Below, one piece after another: positions 1 to 7,524 of a DNA stretch of 61,069 bases (positions within the stretch are counted from its first letter, which is position 1; each line of letters begins with the position of its first letter). The stretch comes from JAAAOZ01 sp964496595 (GTDB lineage Bacteria; Chloroflexota; Anaerolineae; B4-G1; SLSP01): contig CAZCAI010000008.1 of assembly GCA_964496595.1 (NCBI GenBank), positions 1 through 61,069 on the forward strand. Direction: 5' to 3'. The notes beneath the pieces are model-generated. The model ran no database searches. It was not told where the DNA came from and worked only from the letters and a program-made list of their open reading frames with translations. Position numbers and translations under genes: made by a program.

Positions 1-94
1 AACCTTCCTCCTGCGAGGAAGGCCCCCGCGCCCGCGCAGGCGGTCGCCTGGCGCGTAGCGCCCGTCGCAGGACTTCAATCCGGGATCACACAAC
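1..94 (+). repeat. R1 repeat, copy 1
   Basis: This 94-bp sequence recurs in inverted orientation at 7147-7240 with about six differences. It contains a short hairpin near the window edge (CCTTCCTC/GAGGAAGG). The two copies bracket the first five genes. There is no coding potential and no transposase nearby. It is probably a dispersed non-autonomous element; the left boundary may lie outside the window. Confidence 0.8.
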
Positions 95-125
95 AACCGC
101 CGCGCCCCTGGGGCGCGGCGGTTGT
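93..125 (-). terminator. Strong GC-rich hairpin, likely terminator
   Basis: A perfect inverted repeat with 16-bp arms (ACAACCGCCGCGCCCC and its complement) around a single base lies 27 bp past the stop of the minus-strand gene ending at 152. The trailing sequence on the minus strand is TTGTTGTG, a weak T-tract. It abuts the end of R1 copy 1. Confidence 0.6.
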
Positions 126-151
126 TTAAGTTGCAATGCGATATCAGACGC

Positions 152-526
152 TTATGATTCGCAATCGTCCGGCCGGGCTTCACGCATCTCCAAAATCTCG
201 AAGACGTAGAAGACGCGATGGTAGGTGCCCAACGGGCCAAATTGACCCTTGTTCTTGCTCACCTTACCCTCGAAGCGCGCGTAGACTTTATCATAGGGCG
301 AATCCGTCAGCTCCGCGTGGCGCCGGCGAATCTCATCTTCGATATCCGTATAGCGCTTGCCCTTGAGCCACCAGACCTCACGCTTAGGCGTGCATGGATC
401 GAAGTTACTGACTCCGGGACCTGCGCCGAAACTGAGTAACCCTTCCCAAATGCCCGTCTTCATCGGCTTGCCGATGGCTACCCGGCTCACAAGGCCTAGT
501 CCCAATAACGCAAGTATCCAATTCAT
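152..526 (-). CDS. Small putative membrane-anchored protein, unknown function
   Basis: Encodes 124 residues. The start at 526 is preferred over upstream in-frame codons because AAGGAG lies 11 nt before the ATG. Residues 2-16 are hydrophobic (MNWILALLGLGLV), consistent with one N-terminal membrane segment or uncleaved anchor. The remainder is soluble and charged, with a cluster of Trp, Arg and Lys around residues 50-65. I recognise no family. It is followed closely by the hairpin at 93-125 and appears to be monocistronic. The upstream minus-strand neighbour is separated by about 145 bp. Confidence 0.6.
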   Translation of the reverse strand: MNWILALLGLGLVSRVAIGKPMKTGIWEGLLSFGAGPGVSNFDPCTPKREVWWLKGKRYTDIEDEIRRRHAELTDSPYDKVYARFEGKVSKNKGQFGPLGTYHRVFYVFEILEMREARPDDCES

Positions 527-671
527 TAATCTGTACTCTCCTTTCATCTCACTACTCACCACGATGAGGTCATTAAAAAACCACTTCCATTTTACGCATA
601 AGCGGTACTTGCGCAAGTGAGATTTGGGAGCACATCAACTTGAGGCGACCAGGAGATTGACCGCGCCGGAG

Positions 672-1715
672 TTATTGCGTCATGGTGGCCCACACCAGCA
701 CATCGAAGTCCGCCGGATCGGCCAGGCCTTGGGGCGTCAGAAGTAACTCGAAGGCCGTGCGCTGGCCATTGGACAGCGTCAGGGGATCCTCGCCCTCCGC
801 GCCGGCGCGCAAGACCTGCTGACGGTAGCCCATCACATAGCCATCGGCGTTGTAGAGCGTCACGACGACGACCATGCGCGTGACGGCTGATCCGCTCTCG
901 TTGGCAATCTCGCCGGCGACGCGATATTGCGGCCCGGAGACCGCGCCCGCGCTCGCGACGACCGTCAGCGGCACGAAGTTAGCCGTGACCGCGCTCACCG
1001 TCTCGGCGCGCAGCAACTGGATTTGCATATCGGCGACGCCCGTTGGCGGATCTTGAAAGAGCACGGCGAAGGGCGCGTGCTCTCCCGGCGGGAGGTAATC
1101 GGCGGCGGCCAAGGCCATCTTATTAGCCAGGGGCGCGCCATCGGCGGTGAGCAACGTCGCGCGCACCTGGAGATTGGTCACCGGCGCGTCGAGATCGTTG
1201 CTGACCTCGCCCATGCACCATATTCCGCCCACGGGCGTCTCGTACATCGTCGCGTGGATAACCTCCAGCGGCAACGGCGTGGGCGTCGGCAGAAGCATGT
1301 TACCCACCGGCGGGGCGATGCCATCGGTGACTTCGGTCTCCTCCGTCTCCATGGGGATGATCAGCGCCTGGCCGATGCGCAAAATATCATCCTCGGCCAG
1401 GCCATTGGCCGCGAGCAGCGCATCCAAAGTGACGCCGTATTCTATCGCGACGCCGAAAAAGGTATCGCCCTCCTGAACGATGTGGATCACGGGCGTGGGG
1501 CTGGGCGCGGGCGTGAAGGTGGGCGTCGGCGGGATGGGCGTGAGGAAGCCCGCGACCGATAACGTCGGCGTCGCCGTGACCCTGGGCGAGGGCGAGGGCG
1601 TCGGCGTGGGAGAAGGGGGCGGCGTCAAGACGGCATCGCAGCCCAGGAACAGGAGGATGGCGCCCAACATCAAAATCCGGCTTCCGCGTATGATCGACTT
1701 TAATAGGGAGTTCAC
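672..1715 (-). CDS. LysM-domain lipoprotein with two FxLYD-like repeats
   Basis: Encodes 347 residues from a GTG start. A signal peptide ends in the lipobox LFLGC, so Cys26 would be lipidated and the protein anchored on the outer face of the membrane. Residues 30-76 are a Pro/Thr/Ser linker. One LysM domain follows at about 77-121 (VQEGDTFFGVA ... IGQALIIP), expected to bind peptidoglycan or a related glycan. Two similar beta-rich repeats at about 160-225 and 255-345 (VTNLQVRATLLTADG and VTRMVVVVTLYNADG) resemble FxLYD-type exported domains. It is transcribed divergently from the large kinase at 1866. Domain calls are confident; its precise role in the envelope is unknown. Confidence 0.8.
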   Translation of the reverse strand: MNSLLKSIIRGSRILMLGAILLFLGCDAVLTPPPSPTPTPSPSPRVTATPTLSVAGFLTPIPPTPTFTPAPSPTPVIHIVQEGDTFFGVAIEYGVTLDALLAANGLAEDDILRIGQALIIPMETEETEVTDGIAPPVGNMLLPTPTPLPLEVIHATMYETPVGGIWCMGEVSNDLDAPVTNLQVRATLLTADGAPLANKMALAAADYLPPGEHAPFAVLFQDPPTGVADMQIQLLRAETVSAVTANFVPLTVVASAGAVSGPQYRVAGEIANESGSAVTRMVVVVTLYNADGYVMGYRQQVLRAGAEGEDPLTLSNGQRTAFELLLTPQGLADPADFDVLVWATMTQ

Positions 1716-1722
1716 AGCCGGA

Positions 1723-1750
1723 ATTATATCACACTCAGGACGTGGATCAA
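1723..1750 (-). promoter_or_regulatory. Sigma70-like promoter placed for leaderless transcription
   Basis: On the minus strand TTGATC (1750-1745), a 16-bp spacer and a perfect TATAAT (1728-1723) stand only 7 bases before the GTG start at 1715. Transcription would therefore begin at or next to the start codon. No Shine-Dalgarno sequence is possible in that space, so the mRNA may be leaderless. Inferred from sequence alone. Confidence 0.5.
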
Positions 1751-1865
1751 CGCGAGCACTTTACCCAGTTTCTTCTTGTGTTTTCGATCAAGACTGCTAC
1801 CATAACGAAGGATGGTTGAGCAATGATTTTGAACAGCATCCCACTGAATCAACGGGAGGTAAGCC

Positions 1866-4800
1866 GTGATAGACCCTAAACAAGTTCTCATCGTCGAGGA
1901 CGATTTCCTGGTAGAAGAAAAACTGCGGGGAATGTTAGAAGACGAGGGTCACATCATCGTGGGCGATACGGCCAGCGGCGCGGACGCGGTCGCGATGACC
2001 GCCGCGTTACAGCCGGACGTGATTTTCATGGACATCCAGCTTCTGGATATGAGCGGATTGGAAGCGGCTCGCCAAATCACAGCGCGATGTCCCACCCCCA
2101 TTATAGCGGTGACGGCCCACGAATCGCCAGAGATCGTCGCGGAGGCCGGCGAGGCCGGCGTGGGTTATTATCTCGTCAAGCCGCTGACCCGGCGCGAGCT
2201 TGCGCGGGCCATTACTATCGCCACGGCCCGCTATGAGGACTTGATGGAGGTCCGCCGCTTGAATGCTCAACTCCAGGCGGAGATTATCGAACGCAAACGT
2301 GTGGAGGAGGCGCTGCAGCAGCGAACCTCCGCACTCCAAAAGAATCAAAACCGTCTTAAAAGTATCCTCGCAGCCTCTCAAACTGTGGTCTTCGAGCAGG
2401 ATCAAGACCTACGCTACACCAACATCCATAATGCCCATACCTTTTTCACCCCAGAAAATGTCCTGGGCAAGACCGACTACGATTTCCTTCCCCCGGAGGA
2501 CGCTGATCGATTGACGAAGATTAAGCGGGATGTCCTCGCGAGCGGCATCGGACGGCGCGAGGACGTTCGGACCACCATAGATGGCGAGGCGTTCTACTAC
2601 GATCTGCTCGTCGAGCCGGTGCGGGATGATAGCGGGGAGATCATCGGCCTCACATGTGCGGCCAAGGACATCACCAAACGCAAGCGCGCGGAGCAGGCGC
2701 TCCGGGAGAGCGAGAAGCGCTTCCGCGCCATCTTCGAGCAGGCCGCGGCCGGTATCGCCATTGTGCGGCCCAATGAGCAGTTCATCAACGCTAATGAGAA
2801 GCTGTGCGAGATTTTAGGCTATCCCAGAGAGACATTGTTAAATATGAAGGCGGGAGATATCACCCACCCGGAGGATTATGAGCAAGAGTCTCGCTTAGCC
2901 CACGCGGTGTTGGCCGGCCACAAAGACGATTTCAACATCGAAAAACGCTATATCCATAAGCAAGGGCATATCGTCTGGGCCAATCTGTCCTCGAACGCAA
3001 TTCGAGATGAAAACGGGGAGATCCAGTTCGTCACCGGCGTGGTCATTGACATCACCGACCGCAAGCACACTGAAGAGACGCTGCGCGAGGGGGAACAACT
3101 ATTCCGCACCTTATTCCACAACGTCAAGGATGGTATTTTCGTGCATCCCATCTTGCCCAACAATCAACCAGGCCCCTTTACCTTCGTCAACGAGGCCGCG
3201 TGCGATATGCATGGGTACTCCCGCGATGAACTCAGCGATATGACGCCGTGGGACTTGGACGATCCAGACAGTAGCAGCGATTATATTCCCCAAGCGATGC
3301 GCCAACTCCAACAAGGAGGTAACGCCGTGTTCGAAGCTGTTCAGGTGAGAAAAGATGGGCGCAAAGTTCTCGTCGAGATCAATGCGAGCGTCTGTGCCTT
3401 GCATGGCGAATCGCATATCATCTCGGTCGTGCGCGACATCACCGAGCGTAAGCGGGCGGAAGGCCTTACCCAGGCCCGGCTGCGGATCGCGACGGCCTCG
3501 ACTCAAAAATCCTCCAATAAGTTGATGCAACTGGCGCTGGACGAAATCGAAGCGCAGACCGACAGTGAAATTGGCTTCTACCACTTCGTCTTACCCGATC
3601 AAGAGACCATCGCGCTCCAAAGCTGGTCAACGAACACGCTCAGGCGGATGTGCCAGGCGGAAGGCAATGGCCGCCATTATGCCATTTCTCAGGCCGGCGT
3701 CTGGGCCGATTGCGTTCGCGAGCGGCGGCCCATCATCCACAATGATTACGCCGCTCTACCCCACCGGCAGGGCATGCCGCCCGGTCACGCGCCCGTCATC
3801 CGCGAACTCGTCTTCCCCATCATGCGCGCGGATCGGATCATGGGCGTGTTGGGCGTAGGCAACAAGCCGACAGATTACACCGAGCAGGATGTGGAGATTG
3901 TCTCGGCGTTGGGCGATTTCTCATGGGAGATCGTCGAGCGCAAGCGCGTAGAAGAAGCCCTGCGCGAGAGCGAGCGGCGATTGGCTCAAATGTTACAGAC
4001 GCTCGTCGATGGGATGGTTCGCGTCAACACCGAGGGCAAAATCACCTACGCCAATCCGGCCGCCGAAGAGATTTTGGAAATTCACAGGGACAAAATCCTG
4101 AAGCGCTATTATCACGAGCGGACGTGGCGACAGATCGACGCGGATGGCAATCCCTATCCACCCGAACGCTTGCCCCTGGCGCTGGCCCTGGGCAAAAAGC
4201 AGGCGGTCAAGGGGATCGAGCACGGCATCGAGGCGCCAAACGGCGAGCGCAAGTGGCTCTCCGTCAATGCGGCGCCGTTGATCGACGAGCACGGCCATCT
4301 CTACGGCGCCATCGCCAGCTTCCGCGACATCACCGAGCACAAACGGGCGGAAGCGCAACTCCAGGAGTACGCCGATGATCTGGAGCGGATGGTGGAGGAA
4401 AAGGTGCGCGAGCTAGAGCGCGAGCGCGCCAAAGTCATCCAGGCCGGCAAGATGGCCGCGCTGGGTGAATTGGCGACAGGCATCGCGCACGAGCTATCGC
4501 AGCCGCTGATGGCCATTATGTTCGAGGGCGATTACCTCAAGAAACTTGCAAAGAGAATGCAAGCGGAAAATTCGGATGAGCCGCTACTCTTAGACTTCGA
4601 CGAATTACACGAAACCGGCGAAAATCTCATCGGCGATGTCAAGCGTTGCCAGCGAATCATCGATCATCTGCGCGAGTTCGGGCATCTTTCGGAAAATCAT
4701 CACGCTCTCATCAGCCTCAACCAACCGATTGAGGACAGCTTTATCCTGACGGAGGAACGGCTCCAACAGCACAACGTGGTCATCACGCGCGACCTATCGC

Positions 4801-5249
4801 CCGATTTACCCGCGATCCGCGCGAATCCCTACCGGTTAGAGCAGGTCTTCCTCAATCTGTTCAGCAACGCCGAGCACGCGATGGAGGAGATGGCCCGCCG
4901 CATCGAAGCCGGCGAGGCGACGCGCCCCGGCTATCAGAAGCGCTTGTCGGTCTCGACTTATGTCGATGGCGACGACGTCGTGGCCGAGGTGCAGGACAAC
5001 GGCTGCGGCATCCCGTCGGAGGCGCGGGAGGCCATCTTTGATCCGTTCTTCACCACTAAGCCAGTGGGCAAAGGCACGGGCCTGGGCCTCTCCATCAGCC
5101 GGGAGATCGTTGAGGAATGCGGCGGGGAGATCACCTTCTCCACGGAGGAGAACGTCGGCACGACGTTCGTTATCCGGTTCCCCATCGCGGACATCGCGGA
5201 CATCGCGGACATCGCGGACATCGCGGACGATGAGAGAGAAGATCATTAG
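1866..5249 (+). CDS. Receiver-PAS-PAS-PAS-GAF-PAS hybrid sensor histidine kinase
   Basis: Encodes 1127 residues; the GTG start is preceded by GGGAGG. Domains in order: an N-terminal receiver (about 6-118; acidic pair ED-D at 11-13, phosphoacceptor Asp56, Thr83, Lys105), a coiled coil to about 165, three PAS domains (165-275, 280-400, 405-527), a GAF domain (530-690), a fourth PAS (700-825), then a dimerisation/phosphoacceptor helix with His875 in GIAHELSQPL and an HATPase domain (N box NLFSNAEHA, G1 DNGCGIP, GTGLGLSIS). No transmembrane segment is seen, so it should be a cytosolic sensor. The receiver at the N terminus suggests it accepts phosphate from another kinase. The C terminus ends in IAD repeats made by a 9-bp tandem repeat. 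No cognate regulator is adjacent. Confidence 0.9.
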   Translation: MIDPKQVLIVEDDFLVEEKLRGMLEDEGHIIVGDTASGADAVAMTAALQPDVIFMDIQLLDMSGLEAARQITARCPTPIIAVTAHESPEIVAEAGEAGVGYYLVKPLTRRELARAITIATARYEDLMEVRRLNAQLQAEIIERKRVEEALQQRTSALQKNQNRLKSILAASQTVVFEQDQDLRYTNIHNAHTFFTPENVLGKTDYDFLPPEDADRLTKIKRDVLASGIGRREDVRTTIDGEAFYYDLLVEPVRDDSGEIIGLTCAAKDITKRKRAEQALRESEKRFRAIFEQAAAGIAIVRPNEQFINANEKLCEILGYPRETLLNMKAGDITHPEDYEQESRLAHAVLAGHKDDFNIEKRYIHKQGHIVWANLSSNAIRDENGEIQFVTGVVIDITDRKHTEETLREGEQLFRTLFHNVKDGIFVHPILPNNQPGPFTFVNEAACDMHGYSRDELSDMTPWDLDDPDSSSDYIPQAMRQLQQGGNAVFEAVQVRKDGRKVLVEINASVCALHGESHIISVVRDITERKRAEGLTQARLRIATASTQKSSNKLMQLALDEIEAQTDSEIGFYHFVLPDQETIALQSWSTNTLRRMCQAEGNGRHYAISQAGVWADCVRERRPIIHNDYAALPHRQGMPPGHAPVIRELVFPIMRADRIMGVLGVGNKPTDYTEQDVEIVSALGDFSWEIVERKRVEEALRESERRLAQMLQTLVDGMVRVNTEGKITYANPAAEEILEIHRDKILKRYYHERTWRQIDADGNPYPPERLPLALALGKKQAVKGIEHGIEAPNGERKWLSVNAAPLIDEHGHLYGAIASFRDITEHKRAEAQLQEYADDLERMVEEKVRELERERAKVIQAGKMAALGELATGIAHELSQPLMAIMFEGDYLKKLAKRMQAENSDEPLLLDFDELHETGENLIGDVKRCQRIIDHLREFGHLSENHHALISLNQPIEDSFILTEERLQQHNVVITRDLSPDLPAIRANPYRLEQVFLNLFSNAEHAMEEMARRIEAGEATRPGYQKRLSVSTYVDGDDVVAEVQDNGCGIPSEAREAIFDPFFTTKPVGKGTGLGLSISREIVEECGGEITFSTEENVGTTFVIRFPIADIADIADIADIADDEREDH
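5184..5228 (+). repeat. 9-bp tandem repeat inside the kinase 3' end
   Basis: Five perfect copies of ATCGCGGAC encode repeated Ile-Ala-Asp just before the stop codon. The unit length keeps the frame, so slippage would only change tail length. Confidence 0.9.
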
Positions 5250-5281
5250 ATACAAGCTGAGTAACAGAAGATCAGAAGTAA

Positions 5282-5395
5282 TCGTTTGGTCTTGTGAGAG
5301 GCAACGTACTTTTGGGCTTGTTGCCAGGCATATACTGCATGAGGCAGCGCTTTCCTTCGGTTTAAGTGTGGTTTAAGTGCGTTGCACCTTGGCCG
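5282..5395 (+). repeat. R3 repeat, copy 1
   Basis: Fills the gap between the kinase and the sigma-factor gene. It matches the reverse complement of 39692-39813: both contain CAGGCATATACT, then CTTTCCTTC and AAGTGCGTTGCACC, and the ends are inverted (AGGCAACGTACTT at left, AAGTGCGTTGCACCT at right). A third, truncated copy lies at 16069-16133. Most likely a miniature inverted-repeat element. Confidence 0.75.
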
Positions 5396-5405
5396 AGTAA
5401 ACCCT

Positions 5406-5963
5406 TTAGGCCCCCTCCACGTCCGCCGCATCCCGTAGACTGGCCAGCGTGCGGTAGTAGAGCGATTTGATCGCGCCCTCCGTCCGGCCGAGCACATCGC
5501 CGATCTCGGCGTTGGTCATCTCCGCCACGAATTTGAGGAGGATGAGCGTCTTGCGATCCTCCGGCAACTGCTCGATGATCCGCAGTAAGCGCTCGCGCTC
5601 CTCGACCTGCTCCACAAACTGATGCGGGCTGGATTGATCCGCCCGGAGCATTCCGGCCTGCTGGAGCGAGATTTCCGGATGACGGCCGGTGTCGCGATAC
5701 CAGTTGACGACCAGATTGTGCGCGATGCGATAGAGCCAGGCGCGAAACGAGGCGTTCTTCTGGTCGCGGTAACGATGGATGTAGCGCAGCGCCCGGTAAA
5801 ATGTGCGCGAGGTCAGATCTTCCGCCACCGCGACGTTGCTCGTGTGCCGGTAGTGATAGTTGTAGATGCCCGCGACGTGGCGCTCGTAGAGCTTACCGAA
5901 CGCCTCCGGGTCCTCCTTCGCCTGCGCAACCAGCGCTTCCATATCTATCGCCTCCTCCGCCAT
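5406..5963 (-). CDS. RNA polymerase sigma factor, ECF-like
   Basis: Encodes 185 residues. The start at 5963 follows a GAGGAGG ribosome-binding site, and places the first 19 bp inside the end of the upstream peptidase gene, suggesting translational coupling. Region 2 is visible around residues 30-95 (AEDLTSRTFYRAL, then FRAWLYRIAHNLVVNWYRD). Region 4 is at about 130-180 with the helix-turn-helix NAEIGDVLGRTEGAIKSL. There is no region 3, as expected for the extracytoplasmic-function group. No anti-sigma factor gene is next to it; the co-transcribed C45-type peptidase is the only partner. Regulon unknown. Confidence 0.85.
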   Translation of the reverse strand: MAEEAIDMEALVAQAKEDPEAFGKLYERHVAGIYNYHYRHTSNVAVAEDLTSRTFYRALRYIHRYRDQKNASFRAWLYRIAHNLVVNWYRDTGRHPEISLQQAGMLRADQSSPHQFVEQVEERERLLRIIEQLPEDRKTLILLKFVAEMTNAEIGDVLGRTEGAIKSLYYRTLASLRDAADVEGA

Positions 5964-7015
5964 CCCGCCTCCTCCTCGCGCCACGGCCATTGCAGCGAGT
6001 GCCAGCGTCCCGCGCTGGCCGCCGGATATCCGCCCAGCGTGGCCCACATCCGCGCCGCGCCGGGACACGCCACCGCCGCGTAGACGGTGCCGTAGTCGAC
6101 GCCGCGCACCTCCACCGCCGGGTCGGCTAAGATGGCAATCAGGTCATCGGGGAAGTCGGGCGCGCGCTCCCGCGCCAGCAGCGCGGCGAGCAGCTCCTGC
6201 ATCCGCCGGTAACGGCGCAGCGACGAGGCGCTGCCCTGCGGCGCGTCAAAATCGAAGCGCCGGTAGTGATTCGTTCCCGCGATGAAGCCCGTGTCCAGCA
6301 TCTCCTTGCGATACTCGCTGCAAGTACATTCATAGATCGCGGCCTCTTCGGTCTTGCCATCAATGGCGAAGATCATCATCCCGCCGTCGCGATCCACGCG
6401 CTGGAGGAGCGCCTCCACATCCCGGAGATTGCGACACGTCTCCAGCGCATCCGAAAGCCACACAAACCCCTCCAGATGGGGCCGATCCGGGCGCGGCGAT
6501 CCACACGTCGGCAGCCAGTTGTAGTGCAACCAGAGCCGCTCGCGATTGACGCCCGTGCCGCTGAAGATCTCGCCCTCCAGCCCGAAATCGAGCCGCGGAA
6601 TCCGCCCCGCGACATCCCGCACGATGACGTAGCCCCACATATCGGGCGCGTAGAGGTCGTTGTTGCGCGCGATCCAGACGTGATCTTCGTGTCGCACCAG
6701 CGCCGCACTGCACCCGCCTTCCTCTATGATGCATTTCTCCACGAACGCCCACTCGGCCAAACGTTGCAGCGGGATCTCAGCTCCGGCAGCGATGCCCTCG
6801 AACTCCTCCTGGTAACGCCGCGGCAGCGATCGCAGCCAGGGCAGCGCGCCCGCGTGGAGCTTGCGGCGGTCGATGGCGCCGTGACGTCCCGGCCCGGTCT
6901 CGATGTAGCGCGCGATGTTCCGGGCCAGGCGCGCGCCTAATGTGCGCCCCAGCGCCAGACCGATCTCCTTGGGCGTGCCTTCAAAACGATAGAGTCGTTG
7001 GTCCAGAAGTTTCAT
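5945..7015 (-). CDS. C45-family (acyl-transferase/choloylglycine hydrolase-like) Ntn-type peptidase
   Basis: Encodes 356 residues with no signal peptide. The N-terminal part (FEGTPKEIGLALG) and the sequence GGCSAALV with Cys102 followed by IARNND match the C45/acyl-CoA:6-aminopenicillanate acyltransferase group. Members mature by self-cleavage, exposing the Cys as N-terminal nucleophile, and cleave or form amide bonds. If the family rule holds, cleavage would occur between Gly101 and Cys102. The substrate is unknown. AAGGAG and AAGGGA lie before the ATG. The gene overlaps the downstream sigma-factor gene by 19 bp, so the two are almost certainly co-expressed. Confidence 0.75.
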   Translation of the reverse strand: MKLLDQRLYRFEGTPKEIGLALGRTLGARLARNIARYIETGPGRHGAIDRRKLHAGALPWLRSLPRRYQEEFEGIAAGAEIPLQRLAEWAFVEKCIIEEGGCSAALVRHEDHVWIARNNDLYAPDMWGYVIVRDVAGRIPRLDFGLEGEIFSGTGVNRERLWLHYNWLPTCGSPRPDRPHLEGFVWLSDALETCRNLRDVEALLQRVDRDGGMMIFAIDGKTEEAAIYECTCSEYRKEMLDTGFIAGTNHYRRFDFDAPQGSASSLRRYRRMQELLAALLARERAPDFPDDLIAILADPAVEVRGVDYGTVYAAVACPGAARMWATLGGYPAASAGRWHSLQWPWREEEAGWRRRR

Positions 7016-7146
7016 CGTCTTCCCTTGCTCCTTGCGATCATCGTGTCTTTCGAGATTATACCATGTCCCCGCTTGATAATCCGGTGGGTCGGAATGCCAT
7101 CTCGACCTACATTGATCCGAGGCTCTTATTGGTTTTTTGGTGAAAA

Positions 7147-7240
7147 GTTGTGTGATCCCGGACTGAAGTCCTGAGACAGGCGCTAACGCGCCAGGCGACC
7201 GCCTACGCGGGCGCGGGGCCTTCCTCGCAGGAGGAAGGTT
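7147..7240 (-). repeat. R1 repeat, copy 2 (inverted)
   Basis: About 94% identical to the reverse complement of 1-94. It lies in the 509-bp space between two divergently oriented genes. The short palindrome GGTCGGAATGCCATCTCGACC at 7083-7103, just upstream, resembles one at 24143-24163. Confidence 0.8.
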
Positions 7241-7335
7241 GGCCGTAGGCCTGTCCAGAGGCCTTTAGTCCTCGCCCCCCGAACCAAATTCATCCCCAAT
7301 CTTTCACGCAATTCCCCACATGAGCCTTGGTCCGA

Positions 7336-7488
7336 TTGGATACAGAAATGTTACAAGTTCGTAATCCTTTCTTCACGCTTTCTTAACGATAATGAAGATA
7401 AGAGCGGGAACTTCAATTTTCCCTTCTTCGTCTTAAAGATAGAAGGGAAGGAAGCAGCTTGTAAATCTCTGTAACATTTCAAATCCAA
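7336..7488 (+). promoter_or_regulatory. Strongly structured 5' leader of the PA14 gene
   Basis: A long-range stem closes this region: TTGGAT (7336-7341) pairs with ATCCAA (7483-7488), and GAAATGTTAC (7345-7354) pairs perfectly with GTAACATTTC (7471-7480), separated by a small internal loop. Inside are at least two hairpins: GCTTTCTTA/TAAGAGC (7377-7385/7399-7405) and TTCCCTTCT/AGAAGGGAA (7419-7427/7441-7449). It ends 25 bp before the AAGGAGG ribosome-binding site of the next gene. It matches no riboswitch class I can recall. Could be a regulatory RNA or a mobile palindrome. Confidence 0.5.
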
Positions 7489-7524
7489 GTATCTTTACGC
7501 ATAGCATATTTAAGGAGGCAACCA

